A DNA stretch of 41,932 bases, from contig VMSV01000267.1 in the NCBI GenBank assembly GCA_013791935.1, positions 1 through 41,932 of the forward strand, given 5' to 3'. Under the pieces are notes generated by a model. That model was given only the letters and a program-made list of their open reading frames with translations, was not told the origin of the DNA and did not search any database. Made by a program: the position numbers and the translations under genes. Below, one piece after another: positions 8,487 to 16,596 of this stretch (the stretch's first letter is position 1; the number at the start of each line of letters is the position of its first letter). Source of the stretch: Desulfobacteraceae bacterium. GTDB lineage: Bacteria; Desulfobacterota; Desulfobacteria; Desulfobacterales; UBA5616.

Positions 8487-8597
8487 AAAAAGTCCCGAAT
8501 ATCGTCACCCCGGCGAAGGCCTGGGCCCATAAACAGTTGATTCCACTGGTTTCCGGCCTCCGTCGGAATAACGGAAAATGACATTATTCGACTTTTT
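8487..8597. repeat. Degenerate long inverted repeat upstream of asd
   Basis: Outer arms AAAAAGTC..GAATAT.GTCA (8487-8507) and TGACATTATTCGACTTTTT (8579-8597) are complementary with small gaps. Inner arms CGTCACCCCGGCGAAGGCC and GGCCTCCGTCGGAATAACG pair imperfectly. The layout, about 110 bases with no open frame, resembles a decayed palindromic intergenic repeat or small non-autonomous element. It is unlike the TGTAGG family. Confidence 0.65.
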
Positions 8598-8631
8598 ACG
8601 GTTCCATCATAATTAGAAAGGGTAACAAGCA

Positions 8632-9747
8632 ATGAAAGTAGGATTTGTGGGCTGGCGGGGAATGGTGGGGTCGGTACTGATGAACCGGATGATGGCGGAA
8701 AAGGATTTCAAAGGATTTGAAGCCACCTTCGCAACCACTTCCCAGGTGGGGCAGAAAGGTCCGGAAGTGGGGCTGGATATTCCGCCCTTAAAGGATGCCC
8801 ATGATCTCAAAATGCTATCCGGCATGGATATTATCATCACCTGCCAGGGAGGGGATTACACCAAAAAAGTGTATCCTGAGTTGAGAAAATCCGGATGGAA
8901 CGGGTACTGGATCGATGCGGCCTCTTCCCTGCGTATGGATAAAGACAGCATCATCGTGCTGGACCCGGTGAACCGGGACGTCATTGATCAAGGCCTTGCC
9001 TCTGGTGTTAAAAACTACATCGGCGGCAACTGCACTGTCAGCCTGATGTTGATGGCCATGGATGGCTTGTTCAAAAACAACCTTGTGGAATGGCTTTCTT
9101 CCATGACCTACCAGTCCGCCTCCGGGGCAGGCGCCAACAACATGCGGGAGTTGATCCAGCAGATGGCCGCCATCGGAGAGGTTTCAAAACCCATGCTGGC
9201 GGATCCGGCATCCGCCATTCTGGACCTTGACACCCTGGTCTCCCGCACCATGAAGGGGGATGATTTTCCGAAGACGAATTTCGGCGTGCCTTTGGCCGGT
9301 AGTGTCATTCCCTGGATCGACACCGAGCTGGAAAGCGGCCAGAGCCGGGAAGAATGGAAAGGATTTGCGGAAACCAATAAAATACTCCAGACAAAAAATC
9401 CCATTCCCGTGGACGGCATTTGTGTACGCGTCGGAGCCATGCGCTGCCATTCCCAGGCCATGACCATCAAATTAAAAAAGGATGCGCCCCTGGATGAAAT
9501 CACGGAAATGATTGCAAAAGCCAATGACTGGGTCAAAGTGATTCCCAACCATAAGCCGGATACGGTTGCCGGCCTTTCTCCTGCGGCAGTATCCGGCACC
9601 CTTACCGTACCCGTGGGCAGAATCCGGAAGCTCAATATGGGGCCGGAATATCTCACGGCTTTTACCGTGGGGGACCAGTTGCTCTGGGGTGCTGCCGAAC
9701 CCCTTCGCAGGATTCTGAAAATCATTCTGGAATATTCCACAAAATGA
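8632..9747 (+). CDS. asd: Aspartate-semialdehyde dehydrogenase
   Basis: The enzyme reduces aspartyl phosphate with NADPH to aspartate semialdehyde, on the way to lysine/diaminopimelate, threonine and methionine. The 371-aa product is of the E. coli type: N-terminal nucleotide motif VGWRGMVGS (residues 5-14), catalytic Cys134 in GGNCTVSL, and the [13 protein letters not shown] loop. The length matches the family. AAAGGG lies upstream of the ATG. Its TGA overlaps the ATG of the next gene by 4 bases, so the two are likely translated together, an unusual partner for asd. Confidence 0.97.
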   Translation: MKVGFVGWRGMVGSVLMNRMMAEKDFKGFEATFATTSQVGQKGPEVGLDIPPLKDAHDLKMLSGMDIIITCQGGDYTKKVYPELRKSGWNGYWIDAASSLRMDKDSIIVLDPVNRDVIDQGLASGVKNYIGGNCTVSLMLMAMDGLFKNNLVEWLSSMTYQSASGAGANNMRELIQQMAAIGEVSKPMLADPASAILDLDTLVSRTMKGDDFPKTNFGVPLAGSVIPWIDTELESGQSREEWKGFAETNKILQTKNPIPVDGICVRVGAMRCHSQAMTIKLKKDAPLDEITEMIAKANDWVKVIPNHKPDTVAGLSPAAVSGTLTVPVGRIRKLNMGPEYLTAFTVGDQLLWGAAEPLRRILKIILEYSTK

Positions 9748-11075
9748 CCCGTGATCATACTTCTTACGGGATTTCGGACAAGCAGATCGTTACGTCCGGA
9801 ATCAGCCAACTAGACGCCATGCTGGGCGGGGGCATTCTCATCGGGGATAATGTAGTGTGGTATGACGATGCCGGAAGCCTGGCCCATATTTTCTGTCTGA
9901 ATCTCATCAAGGTGTCCCAGAACCAGAAAAAATCCACCATCTACGTAAGTTTTGACCGGAGCCCCAAGAATCTTCTTGAGAAATTGGGGCCTCTGGCCAA
10001 AAACAGGTACCTCACCATTCTGGACTGTTTTTCCTTTGGAAAGGGAGAAGGAGCGGATGTTTTTCTGAAATTCTACAAGGAGCCGTCTCCCAAACAAGGC
10101 TGCCGCATTTTCAAGGTGGATGACCCAAAAAACCCCGACAATGTCATGGATGCGGTTTACAAGCTTCACAAATCCATGAAGGACGATGTTCGTCTGGTTT
10201 TTGAAAGTCTCACCGGAATGCAGGAGCTATGGGGGGAGGAGGACCATATCCTGAATTTTTATTCCCGGTCCTGTCCCCGGCTTTATGAGCTGAACACCAT
10301 TGCCTACTGGATCGTTGAAAAAGCAGTTCACTCCCAGAAATTAAAGGCCCACCTGAACAAGATCACCCAGGTGGCCATTGATCTTTCCTTAAAACGGGGG
10401 AAAACCTCCATCACCATTTTAAAGGCTGAAAAAAGGGAAATCGACCTGCTGGACAAACCCTCCGTTTACTGGAATAAAGGCATCGACGTTCATTTTGATT
10501 CTGAAAAAAAATCCACCGGCCGATTGGAGCTGGGCTTCCGCATCAAAGAACTGCGCACCCAGGCCAAGTTGTCCCAGTCCGACCTGGCCAAATTCATCGG
10601 GGTGACCCCAAGCACCATTTCCCAAGTGGAAAACAACCAGATTTACCCATCGCTTCCGGCCCTGATCAAAATAGCCGAGATTTTAAAAATCAGTGCCAGC
10701 TCCCTGTTCAAGGAAACCGAAACCGTCACGGAACCGGTAAGGTTTTCCGAATCCGACCGGGTGGAGGTTCAGTTTACCGGTCTTCCAAAAGATGCCATTT
10801 TTTCCCAAAGGCTCACCCCCAACGGGTTTGAGTCCAAAATCGAGCCCTATGTGATTACCATCCCCCCGGAATCAAAAACGCCTTCCCATTTTTTTTCCCA
10901 CAAAGGCGATGAAAGCGGATACCTGCTCTCGGGAGAATTACGTCTTCATCTGGAAACCGGGCTTCAAGCCGCAAAAAAGGGGGACTGGATCTATCTGACC
11001 GACCAGACGCCCCTTTATTGGGAAAACCCCGGCCCTGAACCTGCCCGGTTGTTATGGATGAAAATCAGGCCGTGA
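9744..11075 (+). CDS. Degenerate KaiC-like domain / XRE helix-turn-helix / cupin regulator
   Basis: This 443-aa protein has three parts. Residues 15-250 look like a KaiC/RadA ATPase ([12 protein letters not shown] opening), but the P-loop region at 34-46 reads [13 protein letters not shown], lacking the Lys and Thr/Ser of Walker A; the Walker B region reads [10 protein letters not shown]. Residues 262-320 form an XRE helix-turn-helix ([27 protein letters not shown]). Residues 345-443 form a cupin ([18 protein letters not shown]), a small-molecule sensor fold. I infer a transcription regulator whose ATPase domain has become a binding or assembly module. It overlaps asd by 4 bases and precedes the acyl-CoA synthetase gene, its likely targets. 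No established function is known to me. Confidence 0.82.
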   Translation: MTRDHTSYGISDKQIVTSGISQLDAMLGGGILIGDNVVWYDDAGSLAHIFCLNLIKVSQNQKKSTIYVSFDRSPKNLLEKLGPLAKNRYLTILDCFSFGKGEGADVFLKFYKEPSPKQGCRIFKVDDPKNPDNVMDAVYKLHKSMKDDVRLVFESLTGMQELWGEEDHILNFYSRSCPRLYELNTIAYWIVEKAVHSQKLKAHLNKITQVAIDLSLKRGKTSITILKAEKREIDLLDKPSVYWNKGIDVHFDSEKKSTGRLELGFRIKELRTQAKLSQSDLAKFIGVTPSTISQVENNQIYPSLPALIKIAEILKISASSLFKETETVTEPVRFSESDRVEVQFTGLPKDAIFSQRLTPNGFESKIEPYVITIPPESKTPSHFFSHKGDESGYLLSGELRLHLETGLQAAKKGDWIYLTDQTPLYWENPGPEPARLLWMKIRP

Positions 11076-11077
11076 AG

Positions 11078-11100
11078 ACTGTGAACTGTGAACTGTGAAC
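11078..11100 (+). repeat. Three tandem ACTGTGA heptamers
   Basis: ACTGTGA repeats at 11078, 11085 and 11092, ending in AC, directly after the stop of the regulator gene. A short tandem of unknown role; it could be slippage-prone sequence or a binding array. Confidence 0.7.
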
Positions 11101-11181
11101 AGGGCCATGATGTGGACCCATCAACCTTCAGGGTCACGTCAACAAACACTTACAGGAAAAAATCGCAAACAGGAATGCATT

Positions 11182-12582
11182 ATGGATACTGTAAAATCGC
11201 TTTCCCCTTTTTTTGAACCCAATGGAATTGCCATTGTGGGCGCCAGAAGCACCCCCGGATTTGGATTCGGGCTCCCGAAAAATTTAAGGGACCACGGATG
11301 GGCGGATAAAACCTATCTGGTCAATCCCAACGGCGGCACCATTCACGGATACCCGGTTTTTAAAACCTTAAAAGAGATTCCCGCCCCGGTTGATCTGGCC
11401 GTCGTCCTTGTTCCGGCTCCTGCCGTGCCCAAAGTTCTCGGGGAGATCGGAGAGCACGGGATTAAAAATACCATCATCATGAGCGCGGGATTTGCGGAAG
11501 CCGGCGAAGAAGGAAAAACCAGGCAGGCCCGGGCCAGAAAAATTGCCTTAAGCTACGACATGCAAGTCATCGGGCCCAATTGCGTGGGGGTGGTGAATAC
11601 CGCCAATGCTTTTTGCACCACGGAGGTAATGCCCGAAGCCTATACCCCCGGCAAACTTGCGGTGATCGCCCAAAGTGGTGTGTTCGGGCAAAATATTCTC
11701 GAACGGGTCAACGAATACGGCATTTACGTTTCCAAAGCCGTAACCCTGGGCAATCGTTTGGTCACCAATGAAATACACATCCTTGATTATCTTCATAAAG
11801 ACCCGGACACGGACACCATTGCCATGTATCTGGAAGGGTCGGCGGACGGGGAACAACTTCGCCATACGATTGTCAAGGTGACCCCGGATAAACCCGTCAT
11901 CGTGCTTAAAAGCGGCCGCACATCCGAAGGCCGGGCCGCCACGGAATCCCACACCGGCAGTTTATCCGGGGAGGACAACCTCTATGACGGCATGTTCGCC
12001 CAGACCGGTGCCATTCGTGCCGAAACCCTGGATGATTTCACCACCTATTGCCGGGCCTTTGCCACCCAGCCCCTGCCCAAGGGAAATCGTTTGGGCATCA
12101 TCACCGGCAGCGGCAGCATGGGGGCTCTGGCCACGGACTGTGCCATAAAAAACGGCCTGACGGTTCCACCCCTTTCAAAAAGGCTCATGGCGGTGATGAA
12201 AGAAGGCGCCCCGGATTGGATGAATACCAAAAACCCCCTGGATGTTGGGCCTTCGGGATTGTTTCCCAGGGCATTCAACGCCATGATGGAGGACCCGGAT
12301 TTTGATATGATCCTGGCTGTCATCGCCGTGCCCTATTCCGCGGTCCGGTTCCGGCTGACTGAATTTACCATCGAAGACTTTTTCTTTGGGGGAACGCTCC
12401 CATTGAAAGAAAGAAAATGGGAAAAACCCTTCATGATTGCCGTGGTCTGCCATGAGGATCTGGTCTCCAATTTCAGGGAGAGGGCCGAACCCGGAACCCC
12501 GGTCTTTAATACGCCGGAACAGCCCGTGCGGGCCCTGGCCGCCCTTTGGCGCTACCAGAACTGGAAAAATAACCACAAATAA
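11182..12582 (+). CDS. NDP-forming acyl-CoA synthetase, alpha subunit-like
   Basis: These enzymes interconvert acyl-CoA + ADP + phosphate and acid + ATP + CoA. The 466-aa product has the CoA-binding domain (IAIVGARSTPGFGFG near 17), two succinyl-CoA-ligase-type domains, and ESHTGSLSG with His257, the residue phosphorylated in archaeal ADP-forming acetyl-CoA synthetase alpha subunits. The frame extends upstream to 11095, but I chose ATG 11182, which has AGGA ahead and fits the family start. The ATP-grasp beta part is neither fused nor adjacent, so a partner elsewhere is needed for full activity. The acyl substrate is unknown. A strong hairpin follows at 12599-12630. Confidence 0.87.
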   Translation: MDTVKSLSPFFEPNGIAIVGARSTPGFGFGLPKNLRDHGWADKTYLVNPNGGTIHGYPVFKTLKEIPAPVDLAVVLVPAPAVPKVLGEIGEHGIKNTIIMSAGFAEAGEEGKTRQARARKIALSYDMQVIGPNCVGVVNTANAFCTTEVMPEAYTPGKLAVIAQSGVFGQNILERVNEYGIYVSKAVTLGNRLVTNEIHILDYLHKDPDTDTIAMYLEGSADGEQLRHTIVKVTPDKPVIVLKSGRTSEGRAATESHTGSLSGEDNLYDGMFAQTGAIRAETLDDFTTYCRAFATQPLPKGNRLGIITGSGSMGALATDCAIKNGLTVPPLSKRLMAVMKEGAPDWMNTKNPLDVGPSGLFPRAFNAMMEDPDFDMILAVIAVPYSAVRFRLTEFTIEDFFFGGTLPLKERKWEKPFMIAVVCHEDLVSNFRERAEPGTPVFNTPEQPVRALAALWRYQNWKNNHK

Positions 12583-12598
12583 TATCCGTGGGCCTTTT

Positions 12599-12630
12599 CT
12601 TCAGGGAACAAGCATGCCTGTTCCCTGAAG
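12599..12630 (+). terminator. Hairpin after the acyl-CoA synthetase gene
   Basis: Perfect 12-base arms CTTCAGGGAACA (12599-12610) and TGTTCCCTGAAG (12619-12630) surround an 8-base loop, 17 bases after the stop. No proper U tract follows, so it may be a processing or stabilising hairpin rather than an intrinsic terminator. Confidence 0.55.
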
Positions 12631-12693
12631 GTATTTCCGTGGTGACATACCCATTCTTTTCACTCCTCACCGTTCTAACCATCCCCGGAAAAC

Positions 12694-12761
12694 TCCGACT
12701 ATTTTGCATCATATTGCTTAATGGTCTTGACTATTGCGCAATATGATGCAAAATAGTCGGA
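12694..12761 (+). promoter_or_regulatory. Perfect 24-bp inverted repeat overlapping the DUF4143 ATPase promoter
   Basis: Arms at 12694-12717 (starting TCCGACTATTTTGCATC) and 12738-12761 (ending GATGCAAAATAGTCGGA) are fully complementary with a 20-base spacer. The spacer holds TTGACT (12727-12732), and CAAAAT (12749-12754) lies 16 bases later within the right arm, a plausible promoter. A smaller palindrome ATTGCGCAAT sits at 12733-12742, and GACTATT recurs in the spacer. It ends 21 bases before the ATPase start, as expected for an autoregulatory operator or a recognition site of the element. Confidence 0.8.
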
Positions 12762-12782
12762 ACAACTCAGAAGGAAAGTCAT

Positions 12783-13904
12783 ATGAATCGGACACAGAAA
12801 GATCTAATTCTCAAGGATCTTAAGAAAAAAATGGTCTTCCTGACAGGCCCCAGGCAGGTGGGTAAAACATGGTTGGCCAAAGAAATAGCCGGACTTTTTC
12901 CCAAAAGCGTGTATTTGAATTATGACAGCAACGAAGATCGAAAAATCATCAACAGCGAGTCCTGGCTGGCCGATACAAACCTGTTAATCCTGGATGAACT
13001 CCATAAAATGCCCGGCTGGAAAAATTACATTAAAGGTGTTTATGACACCCGGCCTGAGCATATGATGATTCTGGTGACCGGAAGTGCAAGGCTTGAAGCT
13101 TTTCGACAAAGCGGAGATTCTCTTGCAGGCCGATACTTCAGGCATCGGCTCCTGCCCTTTTCACCTTCGGAAGTCGCGCCTGATGATTTCGGGAGTGAGC
13201 TGGAAAGATTTATGACCAGAGGAGGATTTCCGGAGCCGTTTCTGGCGGAAAGCGACATGGAAGCGGATCGCTGGCGCATGCAGTATATGGATGGCCTGAT
13301 CCGGACGGATATTCTTGATTTTGATAAAATTCAGGATTTTAAAGCGATCCAACTGGTCCTTGACTTGTTGCGGTCAAAAGTCGGATCTCCGATTTCATAC
13401 AAATCCATCGCCGAAGATGTGGGCATTTCGCCGAACACCGTTAAAAAATACATCCAGATATTTGAGTCTCTATATATTGTCTTCAGGGTATCCCCTTTTT
13501 CAAAGAATATCGCCCGTTCCATCCTCAAAGAGCCAAAAATCTACTTTTTTGATTCCGGCATGGTCAAAGGTGATGAAGGGCTCCGGTTTGAAAATATGGT
13601 AGGCGTTTGTCTCCTGAAGCATATTTACGCCATGGTGGATTACCTTGGCAAACCCTATTCATTGGATTATTTAAGAACCAAAGACGGCCTGGAGGTGGAT
13701 TTCTGTTTAACCCACGGGGATAAACCTGAATTGATGCTCGAAGTGAAACGGTCTGATTCCACTCCGGGCAAATCCATCCTGAATTTCAATGAAAGATATC
13801 ATATTCCCGGAGTTCAGCTTGTTTTGTATTTAAAGCATGAAAAAACCGAGAAAGGCATTGAGATCCGCAAAGGTTTGGATTATCTGAAATCATTAAGGCT
13901 TTAA
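12783..13904 (+). CDS. AAA_14/DUF4143 family ATPase
   Basis: This 373-aa protein starts with an AAA domain: Walker A GPRQVGKT with Lys28, Walker B LLILDELHKM with Asp70-Glu71, and sensor-like VTGSARLEAFRQSGDSLAGR. The middle has a winged-helix-like segment (KSIAEDVGISPNTVKKYIQ). The C-terminal DUF4143 domain has VDF at 305-307 and LEVK at 319-322, the Asp...Glu-x-Lys arrangement of PD-(D/E)XK nuclease folds. The family is widespread, patchily distributed and of unsettled role. AAGGAAAG precedes the ATG. The gene is isolated, more AT-rich than its neighbours and headed by a perfect inverted repeat, which fits horizontal acquisition. Confidence 0.9.
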   Translation: MNRTQKDLILKDLKKKMVFLTGPRQVGKTWLAKEIAGLFPKSVYLNYDSNEDRKIINSESWLADTNLLILDELHKMPGWKNYIKGVYDTRPEHMMILVTGSARLEAFRQSGDSLAGRYFRHRLLPFSPSEVAPDDFGSELERFMTRGGFPEPFLAESDMEADRWRMQYMDGLIRTDILDFDKIQDFKAIQLVLDLLRSKVGSPISYKSIAEDVGISPNTVKKYIQIFESLYIVFRVSPFSKNIARSILKEPKIYFFDSGMVKGDEGLRFENMVGVCLLKHIYAMVDYLGKPYSLDYLRTKDGLEVDFCLTHGDKPELMLEVKRSDSTPGKSILNFNERYHIPGVQLVLYLKHEKTEKGIEIRKGLDYLKSLRL

Positions 13905-13981
13905 CCGCAGTTAATATTTCAGGCCTTGCCTAAAATAATATCTTTGCTATTCACATTGGAAAAACATTAAAAAGTGTGATA

Positions 13982-14045
13982 GAGGATTGCCCGAATGGTT
14001 AAAAGGAACATAACAGACCCGTTTTCATCGGGCCTCCAACAGGAG
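13982..14045 (+). promoter_or_regulatory. Structured leader of the cysteine-cluster gene, tRNA-like in part
   Basis: GCCCGA (13989-13994) can pair with TCGGGC (14028-14033), flanked by GAG/CTC pairs; alternatively CCCG (14018-14021) pairs with CGGG (14029-14032) around TTTTCAT. These folds exclude each other. CTCC (14035-14038) can then pair with GGAG of the ribosome site (14042-14045). The 5' part also resembles a tRNA D-arm (GCCCGAATGGTTAAAAGG), but there is no T-arm or acceptor end. Suggestive only. Confidence 0.3.
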
Positions 14046-14050
14046 CGAAT

Positions 14051-14476
14051 ATGCGTTTGATTGGCTTTAGTATACAAAGGTGGTTTGAGCATGCCTACGG
14101 TTTAACCACCATTCCATATCGTTTGATGCATGGGGTTGCACAGACATTCCGGGATTCCCGTTTTGTGTTTCACGCCAACGCCAAGGCCCGGCGTTTTTTA
14201 CTGGTTCATTTCCGGAAGAATTATGTTCAGGACCAGCTGCTTGTTCGCGGTGGTGATTGCCGGCAATGCGGCGTGTGCTGCAACCTGCTCTTCACCTGCC
14301 CGACTCTGACCAAACAAGGCAGATGTCTTGTCTATAACACTTGCCGCCCTAAGGCCTGCAAGGTGTTCCCCATAGACCAGCGGGACATTGACGAGGTGAC
14401 ATTGAACGGCGGGCACTGCGGGTATCGGTTCGAGGCTGAAAATTCCAGTATAACGGGGAGAACAGGAAGAGCCTGA
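14051..14476 (+). CDS. Small cysteine-cluster protein, YkgJ-like
   Basis: This 141-aa protein has a dense cysteine group at about 75-105: CRQCGVCC, then CP, RCLVYNTCRPKACKVFP. The spacing resembles YkgJ-type iron/zinc-binding cysteine clusters. The N-terminal half is basic and aromatic without a clear membrane segment or signal peptide. AGGAG lies 5 bases before the ATG. It converges with the pseudouridine synthase gene 15 bases downstream. Function is unknown; a metal-binding or redox role is inferred from the cysteines alone. Confidence 0.75.
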   Translation: MRLIGFSIQRWFEHAYGLTTIPYRLMHGVAQTFRDSRFVFHANAKARRFLLVHFRKNYVQDQLLVRGGDCRQCGVCCNLLFTCPTLTKQGRCLVYNTCRPKACKVFPIDQRDIDEVTLNGGHCGYRFEAENSSITGRTGRA

Positions 14477-14491
14477 AAACAGCCCGAGCCA

Positions 14492-15238
14492 TCATGAGAT
14501 CCCTTTTTTATCCCCTGAAAACAAATCAGCCATCTTCTTGGGCATATCCATTGTTTTAATGGTTTTAACTGTTTTGGAATCCGGGGGCGTGAAAGAAAGC
14601 GCATAGGCATGAAGGGCCAAACGGTCAAACTGGTGATTTTCCTTGAGGTATTTCGCTGCCCGTGCCGAGCCGTAGCGGAGATCCCCAACCACCGGATGCC
14701 CGGCAAGTTTGGCATGCCGCCGAATCTGGTGTTTTCGTCCGGTCATTAACTCTATTTCCACCAGGGTATAACGCTCACTGTATTCTAATATACGATATCG
14801 GGTTGTACTGACCTGCCGATCCCCCGAACCCTGGGGATTTCGTCGCCCGCCCGCAGTCTTGGCCAAAGCCCATTGCCATTCACCCCATTCTTTATTTTCA
14901 TCTGATTTTTCAAGCTTGCCGTGCAAAATGGCGGTATAGTGTTTTTTTACCAGGTGCGTTTCAAACTGCTTGGAAAGCTCATGGAAGGACCCGGGATCAA
15001 CGGCCAGCAAAACCAGGCCGCTGGTATCCTGATCCAGCCGGTGAACGGGGTGGATGCCGTAATCCGGAGCCACGGAAATGATCTTTGCCGCCTCCTGATT
15101 ATTCTGGAGAAAGGAAGAGACCAGGGAACATAAATCTTTTCCCGGTTCATTGTGAACGGAAATTCCGGCAGGCTTTTCCACCACAAGCCACCCTTTTCCA
15201 ACACCGTGAAACGGTATCGTGTTTGATCGTGATTCCAT
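14492..15238 (-). CDS. RluA-family pseudouridine synthase
   Basis: The enzyme isomerises uridine to pseudouridine in rRNA or tRNA. The 248-aa product has the RluA signature HRLDQDTSG with catalytic Asp69, the opening LVVEKPAGISVH, and GRKHQIRRHAKLAGHPVVGD with the conserved substrate-binding region. There is no S4 domain; the protein begins almost directly with the catalytic domain, as in the shorter RluA/TruC-type members. The RNA target cannot be named. It is a single gene facing the cysteine-cluster gene. Confidence 0.92.
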   Translation of the reverse strand: MESRSNTIPFHGVGKGWLVVEKPAGISVHNEPGKDLCSLVSSFLQNNQEAAKIISVAPDYGIHPVHRLDQDTSGLVLLAVDPGSFHELSKQFETHLVKKHYTAILHGKLEKSDENKEWGEWQWALAKTAGGRRNPQGSGDRQVSTTRYRILEYSERYTLVEIELMTGRKHQIRRHAKLAGHPVVGDLRYGSARAAKYLKENHQFDRLALHAYALSFTPPDSKTVKTIKTMDMPKKMADLFSGDKKGIS

Positions 15239-15444
15239 GATTGACAGTTCTCCCCCCCATTATTTGCCCCCCGGTAAGGGTTGCATCCCATTGTTTGACT
15301 TCTTTTGTTTTGAAAATGAGCCCAGCATACTCCATGGAACATCAGGGGTCAAATGTTTACCATCGCATGGACCCGTCACCATTACCGGATACCCGGCTAA
15401 GGCACCATATATCCTCCGCCTCCATCCTACCGGATTCAGGACAG
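15239..15444. other. Noncoding stretch upstream of the pseudouridine synthase
   Basis: First part of a gap between divergent genes that runs to the hydroxylase start. I see no credible gene, only presumed promoter sequence for the minus-strand gene; the palindromic element follows at 15445. Confidence 0.6.
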
Positions 15445-15583
15445 TATCAATGCCGTTTCCTAAAGCAAATTTTCGGGCGGGGATAAACCCCACTCCTACG
15501 TTCAAATCGCACTCTGCGCTGTAGGGGCGGGGTTTATCCCCGCCCCTATGACAGATGAATTGCCTTAAGGAAACGACATTGAT
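15445..15583. repeat. GC-rich palindromic element, copy B, with terminal inverted repeats
   Basis: Outer arms at 15445-15468 (TATCAATGCCGTTTCCTAAA start) and 15560-15583 (end GAAACGACATTGAT) pair with few gaps. Inner arms at 15475-15499 (GGGCGGGGATAAACCCC...) and 15521-15545 (GTAGGGGCGGGGTTTATCCC...) pair with two mismatches. At about 140 bases with no open frame and two nested inverted repeats, it looks like a miniature mobile or palindromic repeat. Copy A near 7771 shares the left outer arm and core. Confidence 0.88.
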
Positions 15584-15706
15584 GATAGGGTTTAAGAAGA
15601 GGGTTTTGGACTGTTAGGACTTGCTGAACTTATCAATACAGGGTAATATCGGCACAATCTTTCAACCCGAAGAGGGCGAGTGTGGCCGGTCGGGCCCGGA
15701 GGGAAA

Positions 15707-16534
15707 ATGAAACCCCTTGAATGGAGCATGATGAACCACATCCTGTCTACAGACATCAATACATTAAAAACGATTTTTTACTGGTCAGGCATCACATCCT
15801 TTCTTGTGCTGGAATTGTTTTATTCCTACCGCCAAAATACGGTGCCCAAAGGGAAGCGGTGGATGACCAACCTACCGCTTTCCATCATTAACGGCTCCAT
15901 TTACTATCTTGTGTATTTTTCTGTTCTTGAGGAAATGATGACCCGTGCCGGAAGTGAGCGCCTGGGATTGTTAAATTCCATGGACATGCCATACGCTTTG
16001 AAAATGGTCATCGGACTGATGATCCTTGATTTTACGCTCTATATCTGGCACTTGCTGAATCATGTGGTGCCCCTTTTCTGGCGATTTCACAGGGTCCATC
16101 ATTCGGATATGAATATGGATGTGTCCACTGCCAGCCGTTTTCACATCGGTGAGCTCCTCATGTCCGGCCTTGTGCGCATGATGGTTGTATACGCGTTGGG
16201 TATTCCGTTTATGACTTATATGGTTTTTGAAATACTGGTGAACTTGTCCATACAGTTTCATCACAGCAGTATCCGAATCAATCCATGGTTTGAAAAAATC
16301 TGGGTTTTATGTTTTATCCCCCCCTCCATGCACCGCGTGCATCATTCCGTAAAAATAAAAGAGCGTGACTCAAATTATGGAGCACTGTTTTCTGTCTGGG
16401 ATCGGTTTTTAGGTACATTCACTTGGGGCATAGATCAGTCCAAAATATTAATCGGCATCGGCTCTCATCGAAAATTTGAAAAGCTGGGGTTCCTGCATAT
16501 GTGGTTGATGCCTTTTACCGGCAAAAGCAGGTGA
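15707..16534 (+). CDS. Fatty acid hydroxylase/sterol desaturase-family membrane protein
   Basis: This integral membrane di-iron enzyme type oxidises lipid substrates using O2. From the ATG at 15707 the product is 275 aa with the histidine boxes HLLNH (115-119), HRVHH (128-132), HH (185-186) and a second HRVHH (209-213), arranged as in the family, and several hydrophobic segments before and between them. The frame is open upstream to a GTG at 15680; I prefer 15707, which has GGAGGG just ahead, although spacing is short and ATG 15731 is possible. An oxygen-dependent enzyme is notable next to an anaerobic-type Hdr operon; the lipid substrate is unknown. Confidence 0.88.
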   Translation: MKPLEWSMMNHILSTDINTLKTIFYWSGITSFLVLELFYSYRQNTVPKGKRWMTNLPLSIINGSIYYLVYFSVLEEMMTRAGSERLGLLNSMDMPYALKMVIGLMILDFTLYIWHLLNHVVPLFWRFHRVHHSDMNMDVSTASRFHIGELLMSGLVRMMVVYALGIPFMTYMVFEILVNLSIQFHHSSIRINPWFEKIWVLCFIPPSMHRVHHSVKIKERDSNYGALFSVWDRFLGTFTWGIDQSKILIGIGSHRKFEKLGFLHMWLMPFTGKSR

Positions 16535-16596
16535 ACCCGTCTTTTGGAGAAAGCAGGGCAAGGACACTCTTGGCCCTTTTTTGATCTTGGAAATGG

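Noticed and set aside
9108-9809. A 233-codon minus-strand frame
   Set aside because: Antisense of asd, low complexity and without a ribosome site.
11095-11181. N-terminal extension of the acyl-CoA synthetase
   Set aside because: It begins inside the ACTGTGA repeat, has no ribosome site, and family proteins start near the ATG at 11182.
12599-12630. Strong intrinsic terminator
   Set aside because: The stem is perfect but no U run follows on either strand, so I kept it only as a hairpin with moderate confidence.
13982-14050. A tRNA gene (D-arm-like and anticodon-like segments)
   Set aside because: There is no T-arm, no acceptor stem of 7 pairs and no CCA end, so it is not a functional tRNA.
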